Shown piece after piece: positions 1-5,491 of a stretch of 9,558 bases of DNA. Both the position numbers and the translations under genes were made by a program. The stretch's first letter is position 1, and each line of letters begins with the position of its first letter. The notes beneath the pieces are model-generated. The model saw only the letters and a program-made list of their open reading frames with translations, did no database searches and had not been told where the DNA came from. Source of the stretch: Porticoccus sp964608185 (GTDB lineage Bacteria; Pseudomonadota; Gammaproteobacteria; Pseudomonadales; Porticoccaceae). The stretch is taken from the NCBI GenBank assembly GCA_964608185.1, contig CAZSMR010000036.1, positions 1 through 9,558 on the forward strand. The letters are read 5' to 3'.

Positions 1-341
1 ATCTTGCATACAAACAAGGGTCATTCGGTTTAAGAGCACTTTATGCACAATGGGATCTTGATGATGACATTGAAAGTGTTAAAGCTGGTGCTGATGAGCA
101 AGAAGGTTGGTATATTGAACCATCTTTCCAGCTCACCAAAAAGTTAGGTGTTTTCGCACGCTTCAATGAGTACGATAACACTGCTGGTGGAAGTCAAAAT
201 TCACAAAAAGAGCAACTTGATATTGGATTTAATTACTACATACATCCGCGCGTTGTTCTTAAAGCTGACTACTTCGATCAAGATAATGACAGTGGAGATG
301 AATACAAAGGCTACAATTTAGGTGTAGGCTACGATTTCTAG
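1..341 (+). CDS. Outer-membrane porin-like beta-barrel protein, C-terminal part
   Basis: This is the 3' end of a gene that enters from the left edge; the frame is read from base 3 and ends at TAG 339-341. The visible 112 residues alternate polar and aromatic/hydrophobic positions in amphipathic strands (for example YIEPSFQLTKKLGVFARF and LDIGFNYYIHPRVVLKADYF), linked by Asp/Asn/Gly-rich turns. The protein ends in GVGYDF, with the terminal aromatic residue expected of a substrate for the BAM outer-membrane assembly machinery. This supports a porin-type barrel in the outer membrane. The substrate cannot be read from this fragment; a phosphate-selective-porin-like fold is one possibility. A strong terminator begins 60 nt after the stop, inside the next reading frame. 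The neighbours encode an FMN-binding and a PepSY protein. Confidence 0.8.
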   Translation, partial: LAYKQGSFGLRALYAQWDLDDDIESVKAGADEQEGWYIEPSFQLTKKLGVFARFNEYDNTAGGSQNSQKEQLDIGFNYYIHPRVVLKADYFDQDNDSGDEYKGYNLGVGYDF

Positions 342-354
342 TATCATTATTAGT

Positions 355-942
355 ATGTTAAAAAATATGAAAATGTATTTTTTTGAAATAACTAGAATAA
401 AGAGGGTCACATTCGTGACTCTCTTTTTTCTATTTCTGTGTATTTTTTCTGTAAGCTCAAATAAAGCTCATAGTGCGGTATATCAAACAACGTCTGAATT
501 TTTAAGCGAGAATTTTAGTGAACCGCCATCTAAAGCAGAGTCACTTTGGCTTACTCCAGAATTAAAAAAACTATCTACTGAAATCCTTGGACGCCAAGTC
601 AGAGGAATGCGCACTAGATATTACAGTGAAGGCCAGAAGACAGCTTGGATAATGGAAGAGATTGGAAAAGAAAGACCCATAACTGTGGGTGTCGTGGTAA
701 ACGGCACTATTGAAGATTTTCATATTGAGCATGTGAAAGTTTTAGCCTTTAGAGAGTCTCGTGGATGGGAAGTTCGCTATCCGTCATTTACGAATCAGTA
801 TAAGAATGTAAAAATGACACCTGACTATGAATTGGATCAGAATATTGATGGTATTACGGGTGCTACTTTATCGGTATGGGCATTAAATAAAATAGCCAGA
901 CTCGCCTTATTTTATCACCAACAGGTGTTAGTTCTTAATTAA
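355..942 (+). CDS. Secreted FMN-binding-domain protein, probably covalently flavinylated
   Basis: The frame encodes up to 195 aa: an N-terminal hydrophobic segment (residues 18-33) that probably acts as a signal peptide cleaved near AHS-A, then a domain ending in DGITGATLS (residues 165-173). That is the FMN-binding (NqrC/RnfG-type) motif in which ApbE attaches FMN to the Thr of GAT, here T171. In this family the domain acts outside the cytoplasmic membrane as an electron carrier. The start is uncertain. ATG 355, 367 and 373 have no Shine-Dalgarno site, and a perfect-looking terminator (401-429) lies within the first codons. GTG at 415 has AGAGGG at 401-406 with 8-nt spacing, but would leave a signal peptide without a basic n-region. 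The PepSY-type gene follows after 44 nt with no terminator between, so the two are probably co-transcribed. No ApbE gene is visible in the window. Confidence 0.85.
   Translation: MLKNMKMYFFEITRIKRVTFVTLFFLFLCIFSVSSNKAHSAVYQTTSEFLSENFSEPPSKAESLWLTPELKKLSTEILGRQVRGMRTRYYSEGQKTAWIMEEIGKERPITVGVVVNGTIEDFHIEHVKVLAFRESRGWEVRYPSFTNQYKNVKMTPDYELDQNIDGITGATLSVWALNKIARLALFYHQQVLVLN
401..429 (+). terminator. Strong intrinsic terminator after the porin gene, inside the next reading frame
   Basis: AGAGGGTCAC (401-410) pairs over 10 bp, with one G-U, with GTGACTCTCT (415-424) around an ATTC loop, followed by TTTTT (425-429). It sits 60 nt after the porin stop, as a porin terminator should. It also lies within the 5' end of the FMN-binding frame. 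The 5' arm contains the only Shine-Dalgarno-like AGAGGG in this spacer and the 3' arm contains the GTG at 415, so the same hairpin would hide that ribosome-binding site. Confidence 0.85.
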
Positions 943-973
943 CACTTAATCAATATGTACTGTATTCCCCAAC

Positions 974-977
974 AGGA
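974..977 (+). promoter_or_regulatory. Shine-Dalgarno site supporting a TTG start at 987
   Basis: AGGA lies 9 nt before TTG 987. There is no in-frame ATG between this site and the first transmembrane segment, so the site decides the start of the PepSY-type protein. Confidence 0.65.
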
Positions 978-986
978 AAGTTACAT

Positions 987-1793
987 TTGAAATCCAAACT
1001 TAAAGATAAAATTTCTTTTAATTTACGATGGCATCGACGAATTGGTTTGTCGGTAATGATTGTATTAGTCTTTCTCTCGATTACAGGAATACTTTTAAAT
1101 CATTCACCGGCTGCAGGTCTAAGCAAAAAAATACTAAGCACGGAGTGGCTACTAAGCTGGTATGGTTTCGAAACAGTCTCACTATCAGGTTTTAAAGTTA
1201 GAGAGCAATGGATTAACCACCCAGGAGATCGTGAGTTATTTTTAAATGGCATGCCAGTTGCCAGTTGTTCTCCACCTCTTTTAAATGCAACATCCACAAA
1301 AGATTTTTTGGTCGCTTTATGTAAAGATGAATTAGTTATTCTTAACTATGATGGAATATTCATAGAGAAAATTAATACATTAAGTGGCTTGCCAGAATAC
1401 ACAACTAATCTAAAATACTTAAATAACACACTATTAATTAAATCTAAGAACGAAATTTTGTCTTTAGATCCTAATACACTTGAAATTTCTCCCAGTAAAT
1501 TAAAGGTAGAGAGCTGGCCTCTTCCTTTATCTCTTCCACCAACTATAGTAGAAAAACTTAAGCAAAACTCTCAATTACCAGGAATATCTTTAGAAACAGT
1601 TATATTAGATTTACATAGTGGTCGATTTTTTGGTGACGCAGGTGTCCTATTTGTTGACTTTATGGGCCTCACAGTTGTATTTTTAGCCATGACTGGCCTC
1701 TATGCTTGGCTTGCGAAGCGTCGTAAGAAGCAAGCGAAGCGCCGTAAGAAGCTCGCGAAACGTCTTAGAAAAGAAATTAACAATACATTATAA
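987..1793 (+). CDS. PepSY-type two-TM inner-membrane protein with basic cytoplasmic tail
   Basis: 268 aa with a TTG start and a good AGGA site. Residues 1-19 are basic (RWHRRIG follows), and residues 20-37 form TM1. A roughly 180-residue extracytoplasmic region carries two cysteines (C94, C112) that could form a disulfide. LDLHSGRFFG (208-217) then leads into TM2 (about 219-242), ending TGLYAWLAKR. The short His-containing N-cap, the LHSGRFFG stretch and the TGLYxW exit are typical of PepSY-associated TM proteins. Several members of that group pair with flavinylated FMN-binding domains and are thought to pass electrons across the cytoplasmic membrane. The C-terminus is a Lys/Arg tail built from a tandem 21-bp repeat. 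Co-transcription with the upstream FMN-binding gene is likely. The exact role and electron donor are not visible in the sequence. Confidence 0.75.
   Translation: MKSKLKDKISFNLRWHRRIGLSVMIVLVFLSITGILLNHSPAAGLSKKILSTEWLLSWYGFETVSLSGFKVREQWINHPGDRELFLNGMPVASCSPPLLNATSTKDFLVALCKDELVILNYDGIFIEKINTLSGLPEYTTNLKYLNNTLLIKSKNEILSLDPNTLEISPSKLKVESWPLPLSLPPTIVEKLKQNSQLPGISLETVILDLHSGRFFGDAGVLFVDFMGLTVVFLAMTGLYAWLAKRRKKQAKRRKKLAKRLRKEINNTL
1713..1775 (+). repeat. Tandem 21-bp repeat encoding basic heptads
   Basis: Three consecutive 21-nt units (1713-1733, 1734-1754, 1755-1775) encode AKRRKKQ, AKRRKKL and AKRLRKE. The first two units differ at three bases and the third is diverged. The unit length equals seven codons, so expansion keeps the frame. 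It makes up most of the cytoplasmic tail of the PepSY-type protein. Confidence 0.8.
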
Positions 1794-1817
1794 ATTTATA
1801 ATATATTTTATAGGCCA

Positions 1818-1844
1818 TTGCCAATTTAAAGAATTCCTTATAAT
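1818..1844 (+). promoter_or_regulatory. Candidate sigma-70 promoter for argD-argF
   Basis: TTGCCA (1818-1823; one mismatch to TTGACA) and a perfect TATAAT (1839-1844) are separated by 15 bp, which is short. Transcription would start near 1851, immediately before the hairpin at 1855-1877. The argDF transcript would then begin with that hairpin. No other good promoter is seen before argD. Confidence 0.4.
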
Positions 1845-1854
1845 ATTCTATTGT

Positions 1855-1880
1855 AGAGGTAGCAATTAGCTGCCTTTTTT
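1855..1880 (+). terminator. Intrinsic terminator between the PepSY gene and argD
   Basis: AGAGGTAGC (1855-1863) and GCTGCCTTT (1869-1877) pair, with two G-U pairs, around an AATTA loop; a T run reaches 1880. It lies 62 nt after the PepSY stop and 57 nt before argD. It probably ends the porin/flavoprotein transcript. Because the candidate argD promoter lies upstream, it could also act as an attenuator-like leader hairpin for argD. Confidence 0.65.
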
Positions 1881-1927
1881 CGTTTTTAGGTTTGCCAAGC
1901 AATATATTTTTTATACTACAGTGCAAC

Positions 1928-1931
1928 AGGA
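1928..1931 (+). promoter_or_regulatory. Shine-Dalgarno site fixing the argD start
   Basis: AGGA lies 5 nt before ATG 1937. It supports this start over an in-frame TTG at 1892, which would add 15 residues (beginning PSNIFF) that match nothing in the family. Confidence 0.65.
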
Positions 1932-1936
1932 AAAAC

Positions 1937-3106
1937 ATGACCAGCAATGCATTAATGAACAACTATGGCGTCAGAAAAATTACCTTATGCAAAGGTGATG
2001 GATCTTGGGTTTGGGATATTAACGGCAAACGTTATTTAGATGCGGTATCTGGGATAGCAGTTTGTGGCCTAGGTCATGCTCATCCCGCTATTACAGAGGC
2101 TTTATTTAATCAAGCCCAAAAAATTGTACATTGCTCCAATCTTTATAATATTCAAGCACAAGAATCTTTAGCTGAAAAACTTAAGCAAATATCTGGTATG
2201 GAGAAGTTATTTTTTAGCAATTCTGGTGCCGAAGCAAATGAAGCTGCTATAAAACTAGCGAGACTTTATGGAAGTGAGAAGAAGATCTCTAATCCAACCA
2301 TTATTGTTATGGAAAACTCATTTCATGGTAGAACAATGGCTACAATTTCTGCTACGGGAAGTGATAGCTATCAAGCAGGTTTTGCTCCATTACTTGATGG
2401 ATTCCTTAGAGCGCCTTATAACAATCTTTCAGTGATTGAAGAGATTGCAAAAAAAAATAAGGATATTGTTGCAATACTAGTTGAACCTATTCAGGGCGAA
2501 GGTGGTGTGATAGTTCCAGATCCAAGCTATCTAAAGGGTTTGCGTCAAATTTGTGATAAGCATGATTGGCTTATGATAGTAGACGAAATACAAACTGGTA
2601 ACGCAAGAACTGGTTCTTATTTTAATTACCAACAGCACGGTATTCTTCCGGATATAGTAACTACAGCTAAGGGGCTAGCAAACGGTGTCCCTATAGGTGC
2701 ATGTCTTGCTGGAGTTAAAACAGCTAATTTGATGAACCCAGGTAGCCACGGTTCTACATTTGGAGGGAACCCTCTAGCATGCGCAGCGGCATTAGCCACC
2801 ATCAAAGTTATCCTCAATGACAAACTACATGAAAATGCCGAAAAAAAAGGTCGACTAATTAAAGAGAAGCTCCAAAAAAATCTTCAAGACTGCAGCAACA
2901 TTGTCGACATAAGAGGTCAAGGGCTAATGATAGGTGTTCAACTCAATACTCCATGTAAAGACTTGGTTGATTTGGCAGCTGAGCATGGTCTTTTAATTAA
3001 TGTTACTGCTGGGTCTGTTATTCGTTTACTTCCGCCTCTTAATATAACAGGAGAGCAAATAGAGATTCTAATCAGCGTACTAACTAAAGTGATAAAAAAA
3101 GGGTGA
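1937..3106 (+). CDS. argD: Acetylornithine aminotransferase (class III, PLP-dependent)
   Basis: 389 aa, the usual length for ArgD. It transfers an amino group from glutamate to N-acetylglutamate semialdehyde to give N-acetylornithine, in cytoplasmic arginine synthesis; many members also work in lysine synthesis as the succinyl-DAP aminotransferase. Visible family motifs are FSNSGAEANEAAIKLAR (from about residue 94), FHGRT (129-133), VEPIQGEGG (182-190), VDEIQTG with the PLP-ring Asp at D216, and TTAKGLANGVPIG with the Schiff-base lysine at K245. HGSTFGGNPLA (271-281) and IRLLPPL near the C-terminus also fit. One departure from the common pattern is GNARTG in place of the usual GxGRTG after D216. 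The argF neighbour 7 nt downstream supports the arginine assignment over other class III aminotransferases. Confidence 0.93.
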   Translation: MTSNALMNNYGVRKITLCKGDGSWVWDINGKRYLDAVSGIAVCGLGHAHPAITEALFNQAQKIVHCSNLYNIQAQESLAEKLKQISGMEKLFFSNSGAEANEAAIKLARLYGSEKKISNPTIIVMENSFHGRTMATISATGSDSYQAGFAPLLDGFLRAPYNNLSVIEEIAKKNKDIVAILVEPIQGEGGVIVPDPSYLKGLRQICDKHDWLMIVDEIQTGNARTGSYFNYQQHGILPDIVTTAKGLANGVPIGACLAGVKTANLMNPGSHGSTFGGNPLACAAALATIKVILNDKLHENAEKKGRLIKEKLQKNLQDCSNIVDIRGQGLMIGVQLNTPCKDLVDLAAEHGLLINVTAGSVIRLLPPLNITGEQIEILISVLTKVIKKG

Positions 3107-3113
3107 TATAAAA

Positions 3114-4031
3114 ATGGCATCAAGACATTTCCTGACACTCAAAGATCTATCAAAAGAGGAGCTCAAAAAAATATTATCGAGAGCTGCCCAGCTTAAAAAA
3201 AAGCATTATAAGAATGTCTTATATCAGCCTTTTATAGGTAAGGTAATGGCAATGATTTTTGAAAAGTCTTCTACCCGAACAAGAGTGTCTTTTGAAACAG
3301 GAATGGCACAACTTGGTGGTAGTGCACTGTTTCTGTCACCTAATGATACACAACTAGGTCGAGGAGAATGTATAGAAGACTCAGCAAAAGTGATATCAAG
3401 TATGGTAGATATCATAATGATGAGGACATTTAGTCAAAAAAATATTGAAGATTTTGCATCATACTCCTCAGTACCAGTCATTAACGCCCTCACAGATGAT
3501 TATCATCCCTGCCAAATACTTGCAGACATACAGGCATTTATAGAGCTCAGAGGAGATATACAAGGAAAAAATGTCACCTGGATTGGTGACGGAAATAATA
3601 TGTGCCAGTCCTATATGCATGCAGCAGAGATGCTAGACTTTAAACTTACTATTGCATGCCCACAAGGATTTAAGCCTTGCCCTAAACTATTAGATCAATT
3701 AAGCGATCATATTATTCTAACTGAAGATCCAGCTGAGGCAGTTACTGGGGCACATCTAGTTGCAACAGACACTTGGGCATCTATGGGTCAAGAATCAGAA
3801 AAAGCTACACGCGAAAAAGTCTTTTTGAGGTATCAGGTAAATGAAGAGATGATGAGCTTGGCTGACAATGATGCGTTATTCATGCATTGTCTTCCAGCAT
3901 ACAGGGGTCAAGAAGTGAACGAGACTATTCTAGATTCTGAATACTCTGGAGTTTGGACTGCTGCTGAGAATAGACTGCATTCTCAAAAAGCTCTGATAGA
4001 ATTTCTTTTAAATTCAGAAATTCTTAGTTAA
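3114..4031 (+). CDS. argF: Ornithine carbamoyltransferase
   Basis: 305 aa, normal length. It makes citrulline from ornithine and carbamoyl phosphate in the cytoplasm. The carbamoyl-phosphate site STRTR is at 53-57 within FEKSSTRTRVSFE, and HPCQ is at 131-134 (YHPCQILADIQ). The ornithine-specific SMG loop is at 223-225 (DTWASMGQE), which separates it from aspartate carbamoyltransferase. The catalytic HCLPA is at 258-262. The start ATG is 7 nt after the argD stop, with AGGG overlapping the end of argD, so the two are co-transcribed and probably translationally coupled. No truncation or missing catalytic residue is seen. The next step, argG, does not follow here; the strand switches after a nested hairpin. 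Confidence 0.96.
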   Translation: MASRHFLTLKDLSKEELKKILSRAAQLKKKHYKNVLYQPFIGKVMAMIFEKSSTRTRVSFETGMAQLGGSALFLSPNDTQLGRGECIEDSAKVISSMVDIIMMRTFSQKNIEDFASYSSVPVINALTDDYHPCQILADIQAFIELRGDIQGKNVTWIGDGNNMCQSYMHAAEMLDFKLTIACPQGFKPCPKLLDQLSDHIILTEDPAEAVTGAHLVATDTWASMGQESEKATREKVFLRYQVNEEMMSLADNDALFMHCLPAYRGQEVNETILDSEYSGVWTAAENRLHSQKALIEFLLNSEILS

Positions 4032-4041
4032 ATGAAAAATT

Positions 4042-4094
4042 GTAAGTTTTTATGAAATTGTTTAAGTATCTAAACGATCTCTATAAAAACTCAC
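4042..4094. terminator. Long nested hairpin between convergent genes, probable bidirectional 3'-end structure
   Basis: The outer arms 4042-4053 and 4083-4094 pair at 11 of 12 positions. The inner arms ATTGTTTA (4057-4064) and TAAACGAT (4071-4078) pair over 8 bp with one G-U around the loop AGTATC. A small internal loop joins the two stems, giving about 19 pairs. It lies 10 nt after argF and 23 nt past the end of the convergent minus-strand gene. No clean T-tract follows on either strand, so it may protect 3' ends rather than terminate alone. Confidence 0.6.
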
Positions 4095-4117
4095 ATATTC
4101 AGATTAATCGACACTTT

Positions 4118-4459
4118 TTATTGTCCTTTTGCCACCCAAAGTGCTGCTTTCGTAATTGGATCAGCATCACCTTCAATCGCTTTTTCAACTTCAGCCATAG
4201 TACCAAGAACATCATCGTGACTTAGGCCTTTGTAAACTTTATCTTCTCTTACGACAGCTAGTGGTCTCAACGTGCCTATTCCTTCGTACATAATTGCACG
4301 CCTGACATTCATTATCGCTTTCAGGTTGTCTGCTCCATCATATACAATAGTACTATTTTTTCCCCGACCGACTGTGACTTTAGAAGCGCTAACACCAGTA
4401 ACATTTGCAACGATTTTTCCACCATCAGTTAAATTTTTTCCATCAAACTTCATGACCAT
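4118..4459 (-). CDS. Uncharacterised 113-aa protein, family not recognised
   Basis: I do not recognise this protein. The start is ATG at 4459, chosen because GAGG (4465-4468) precedes it by 5 nt; the frame opens 12 codons earlier but those codons have no such site. It has no signal peptide or TM segment and no cysteines, so it is probably a small soluble cytoplasmic protein. The first half (MVMKFDGKNL, then KIVANVTGVSASKVTVGRG) looks beta-rich with Gly turns. The middle has NLKAIMNVRRAIMYEGIGTL, and the C-terminal part (HDDVLGTMAEVEKAIEG, ITKAALWVAKG) looks helical. By eye it is richer in G+C than its AT-rich flanks, which argues for a real coding region. It stands alone, convergent with argF and 214 nt from the next minus-strand gene. 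Confidence 0.75.
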   Translation of the reverse strand: MVMKFDGKNLTDGGKIVANVTGVSASKVTVGRGKNSTIVYDGADNLKAIMNVRRAIMYEGIGTLRPLAVVREDKVYKGLSHDDVLGTMAEVEKAIEGDADPITKAALWVAKGQ

Positions 4460-4464
4460 AGGAA

Positions 4465-4468
4465 CCTC
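4465..4468 (-). promoter_or_regulatory. Shine-Dalgarno site for the 113-aa gene
   Basis: GAGG on the minus strand lies 5 nt before ATG 4459 and decides between three clustered in-frame ATGs (4495, 4459, 4453). Confidence 0.6.
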
Positions 4469-4571
4469 ATATTTATATATTTTGAAAAAAACCATTTAAA
4501 AACAAGTAAATAGCTTCAATAAAAAAATTCTTACCACTTTTGCAATACCCCCTTAATACAAAGGGAGGCTA

Positions 4572-4601
4572 ATATTAGTATATGTAATAGAATGTTGTAA
4601 A
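4572..4601 (-). promoter_or_regulatory. Weak candidate promoter for the 113-aa gene
   Basis: On the minus strand TTTACA (4601-4596) is followed after 18 bp by TAATAT (4577-4572). A leader of about 105 nt would result, including a short CCCTT/AAGGG inverted repeat at 4550-4565. Both boxes have mismatches and the region is AT-rich, so this is only a suggestion. Confidence 0.25.
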
Positions 4602-4673
4602 TTAAAATTGAATAAAAATATCAAAAAAATACTAATTTGTTTAAAAAAGTTGGTGGATTTTTTTACACGTGGT

Positions 4674-5006
4674 CTATTTTTCTTTATAAATCCAACTCTT
4701 TTTTCCTGAAATCAAAGTCACCTCGACCCTTTTATATTCATCGACCTCATAACGATCGATTTTTAATAGGTCGTCATGAGTTACCTCAAACACAGTCCCA
4801 GGGACTTTATGTTTTGACTGGCCAGTAAAAAAAATGATTGGATGTATTTTTTCATGGCTAGTTATAAGTGCAAATTCATCTGTTATCTCTATATTTTTAA
4901 CACAAAAACCTTTAACCGTATCTTTTTTTCCTTTGAGAATTCGTCCACATATTTCTAGCTGAACATCTTCCTGTTGTAATGTTCCGTAGGAAAAAATTCT
5001 CTCCAT
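4674..5006 (-). CDS. AIG2/gamma-glutamylcyclotransferase-like protein
   Basis: 110 aa, the usual length of the small bacterial members. The N-terminal FSYGTLQ (residues 5-11) is the family's YGTL substrate-binding loop. TVFEV at 71-75 and LLKIDRYEVDEYKRVEV (80-96) match the family's C-terminal half, and E87 in DRYE aligns with the acid/base glutamate. The fold releases 5-oxoproline from gamma-glutamyl amines, gamma-glutamyl amino acids or related compounds; the precise substrate cannot be read from the sequence. It has no signal peptide, so it is cytoplasmic. The start ATG 5006 has AAGGA (5018-5014) 7 nt upstream. It lies downstream of DUF2256 (78-nt gap), on the same strand as the gamma-glutamyltransferase, which could supply its substrate. 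It may also serve an unrelated role, as many family members are uncharacterised. Confidence 0.8.
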   Translation of the reverse strand: MERIFSYGTLQQEDVQLEICGRILKGKKDTVKGFCVKNIEITDEFALITSHEKIHPIIFFTGQSKHKVPGTVFEVTHDDLLKIDRYEVDEYKRVEVTLISGKKSWIYKEK

Positions 5007-5018
5007 AGCTATTTCCTT

Positions 5019-5034
5019 ACAATCATTGGATTGT
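5019..5034 (-). promoter_or_regulatory. Small hairpin abutting the ribosome-binding site of the cyclotransferase-like gene
   Basis: On the minus strand ACAATC, loop CAAT, then GATTGT form a 6-bp stem directly before AAGGA (5018-5014). Read on the plus strand, the same stem is followed by four T residues (5035-5038) and could act as a weak terminator. Either role is unproven. Confidence 0.3.
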
Positions 5035-5084
5035 TTTTACTGGGTATCTTCTAAATAATAATGGAACTTTATATGGAAAGTAAT

Positions 5085-5234
5085 TCATTTTTCTTTCTTA
5101 AGATTTATTTTTTTACTTTTACATTTAACTGAGCAATATCTAACTTCACTCCAAACTTTTTCCCACTTTTTTCTCCAGCTGAATGGTAGATCACATATAG
5201 GACAAACTTTTTGAGGGAGGTGTTTTTTTTTCAC
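5085..5234 (-). CDS. DUF2256 family zinc-ribbon protein
   Basis: 49 aa from a GTG at 5234 to TGA at 5087-5085. The sequence begins KKKHLPQKVCPICDLPFSWR (residues 2-21) and continues KKWEKVWSEVRYCSVKC. This is the DUF2256 pattern: KxLPxKxCPxC, PFxWRKKW, then a second pair YCSxxC. C11, C14, C34 and C38 probably bind one zinc. The GTG start is the only in-frame start after the upstream stop and gives the normal family N-terminus; its Shine-Dalgarno site is poor (AAGA-like). The biochemical function of the family is unknown; members are often reported beside photolyase/cryptochrome genes, but none is visible here. It begins 13 nt after the stop of the gap-truncated gene, so the two are probably co-transcribed. 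Confidence 0.85.
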   Translation of the reverse strand: MKKKHLPQKVCPICDLPFSWRKKWEKVWSEVRYCSVKCKSKKINLKKEK

Positions 5235-5247
5235 TTTTTTTCTTAGG

Positions 5248-5323
5248 TTATTTATTTTTTAGGCCATACTCTTTAAAACATGTTTTTTTGATTCTCTTGG
5301 CAGAGTAAGCGGTAGGTGCAAGT
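5248..5323 (-). CDS. C-terminal end of an unidentified gene, cut by the scaffold gap
   Basis: The last 24-25 codons before TAA 5250-5248 read LAPTAYSAKRI then KKTCFKEYGLKNK; everything upstream is lost in N. APTAYSA resembles the end of a signal peptide (small residues at -3 and -1), which would leave a very short basic mature peptide, but this cannot be established from so little. The ending KTCFKEYGLKNK resembles the ending KSCLEAHGLKN of the secreted 79-aa protein at 7311-7550. An ATG at 5430 across the gap lines up only if exactly 100 bases are missing, which a 100-N placeholder does not show. Confidence 0.45.
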
Positions 5324-5423
5324 NNNNNNNNNNNNNNNNNNNNNNNNNNNNNNNNNNNNNNNNNNNNNNNNNNNNNNNNNNNNNNNNNNNNNNNNNNNNN
5401 NNNNNNNNNNNNNNNNNNNNNNN
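5324..5423. other. Scaffold gap of 100 N
   Basis: Exactly 100 undetermined bases, the conventional length for a gap of unknown size. Order and orientation of the two flanks rest on scaffolding, so statements linking genes across it (DUF2256 side and gamma-glutamyltransferase side) carry that uncertainty. Confidence 0.99.
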
Positions 5424-5491
5424 TTAGCATAACAAAGCTATGTAATTTGTAAATAAGTGCGGGCTAAGGACTACTTAATCTCGATTTGCTT

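Noticed and set aside
1830..1850. Possible ARG box (GAAT and ATTC half-sites) upstream of argD
   Set aside because: The half-sites are 10 nt apart, too far for an ArgR box (about 4-6 nt), and the flanks do not match.
1892..1936. TTG start that would extend argD by 15 residues
   Set aside because: The added residues do not resemble the family, and ATG 1937 has AGGA at correct spacing.
4272..4499. Plus-strand open frame opposite the 113-aa gene
   Set aside because: It has no ribosome-binding site and an unstructured hydrophobic translation; the minus frame has a clear Shine-Dalgarno site and a globular composition.
4649..4696. GTTGG/CCAAC inverted repeat with T runs on both strands at the end of the cyclotransferase-like gene
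   Set aside because: The stem is only 5 bp with a loop of nearly 40 nt, so it is not a convincing terminator.
5248..5430. A 60-aa frame running through the N gap from ATG 5430
   Set aside because: The frame across 100 placeholder bases is meaningless, and the ATG has no Shine-Dalgarno site; only the known tail is reported.
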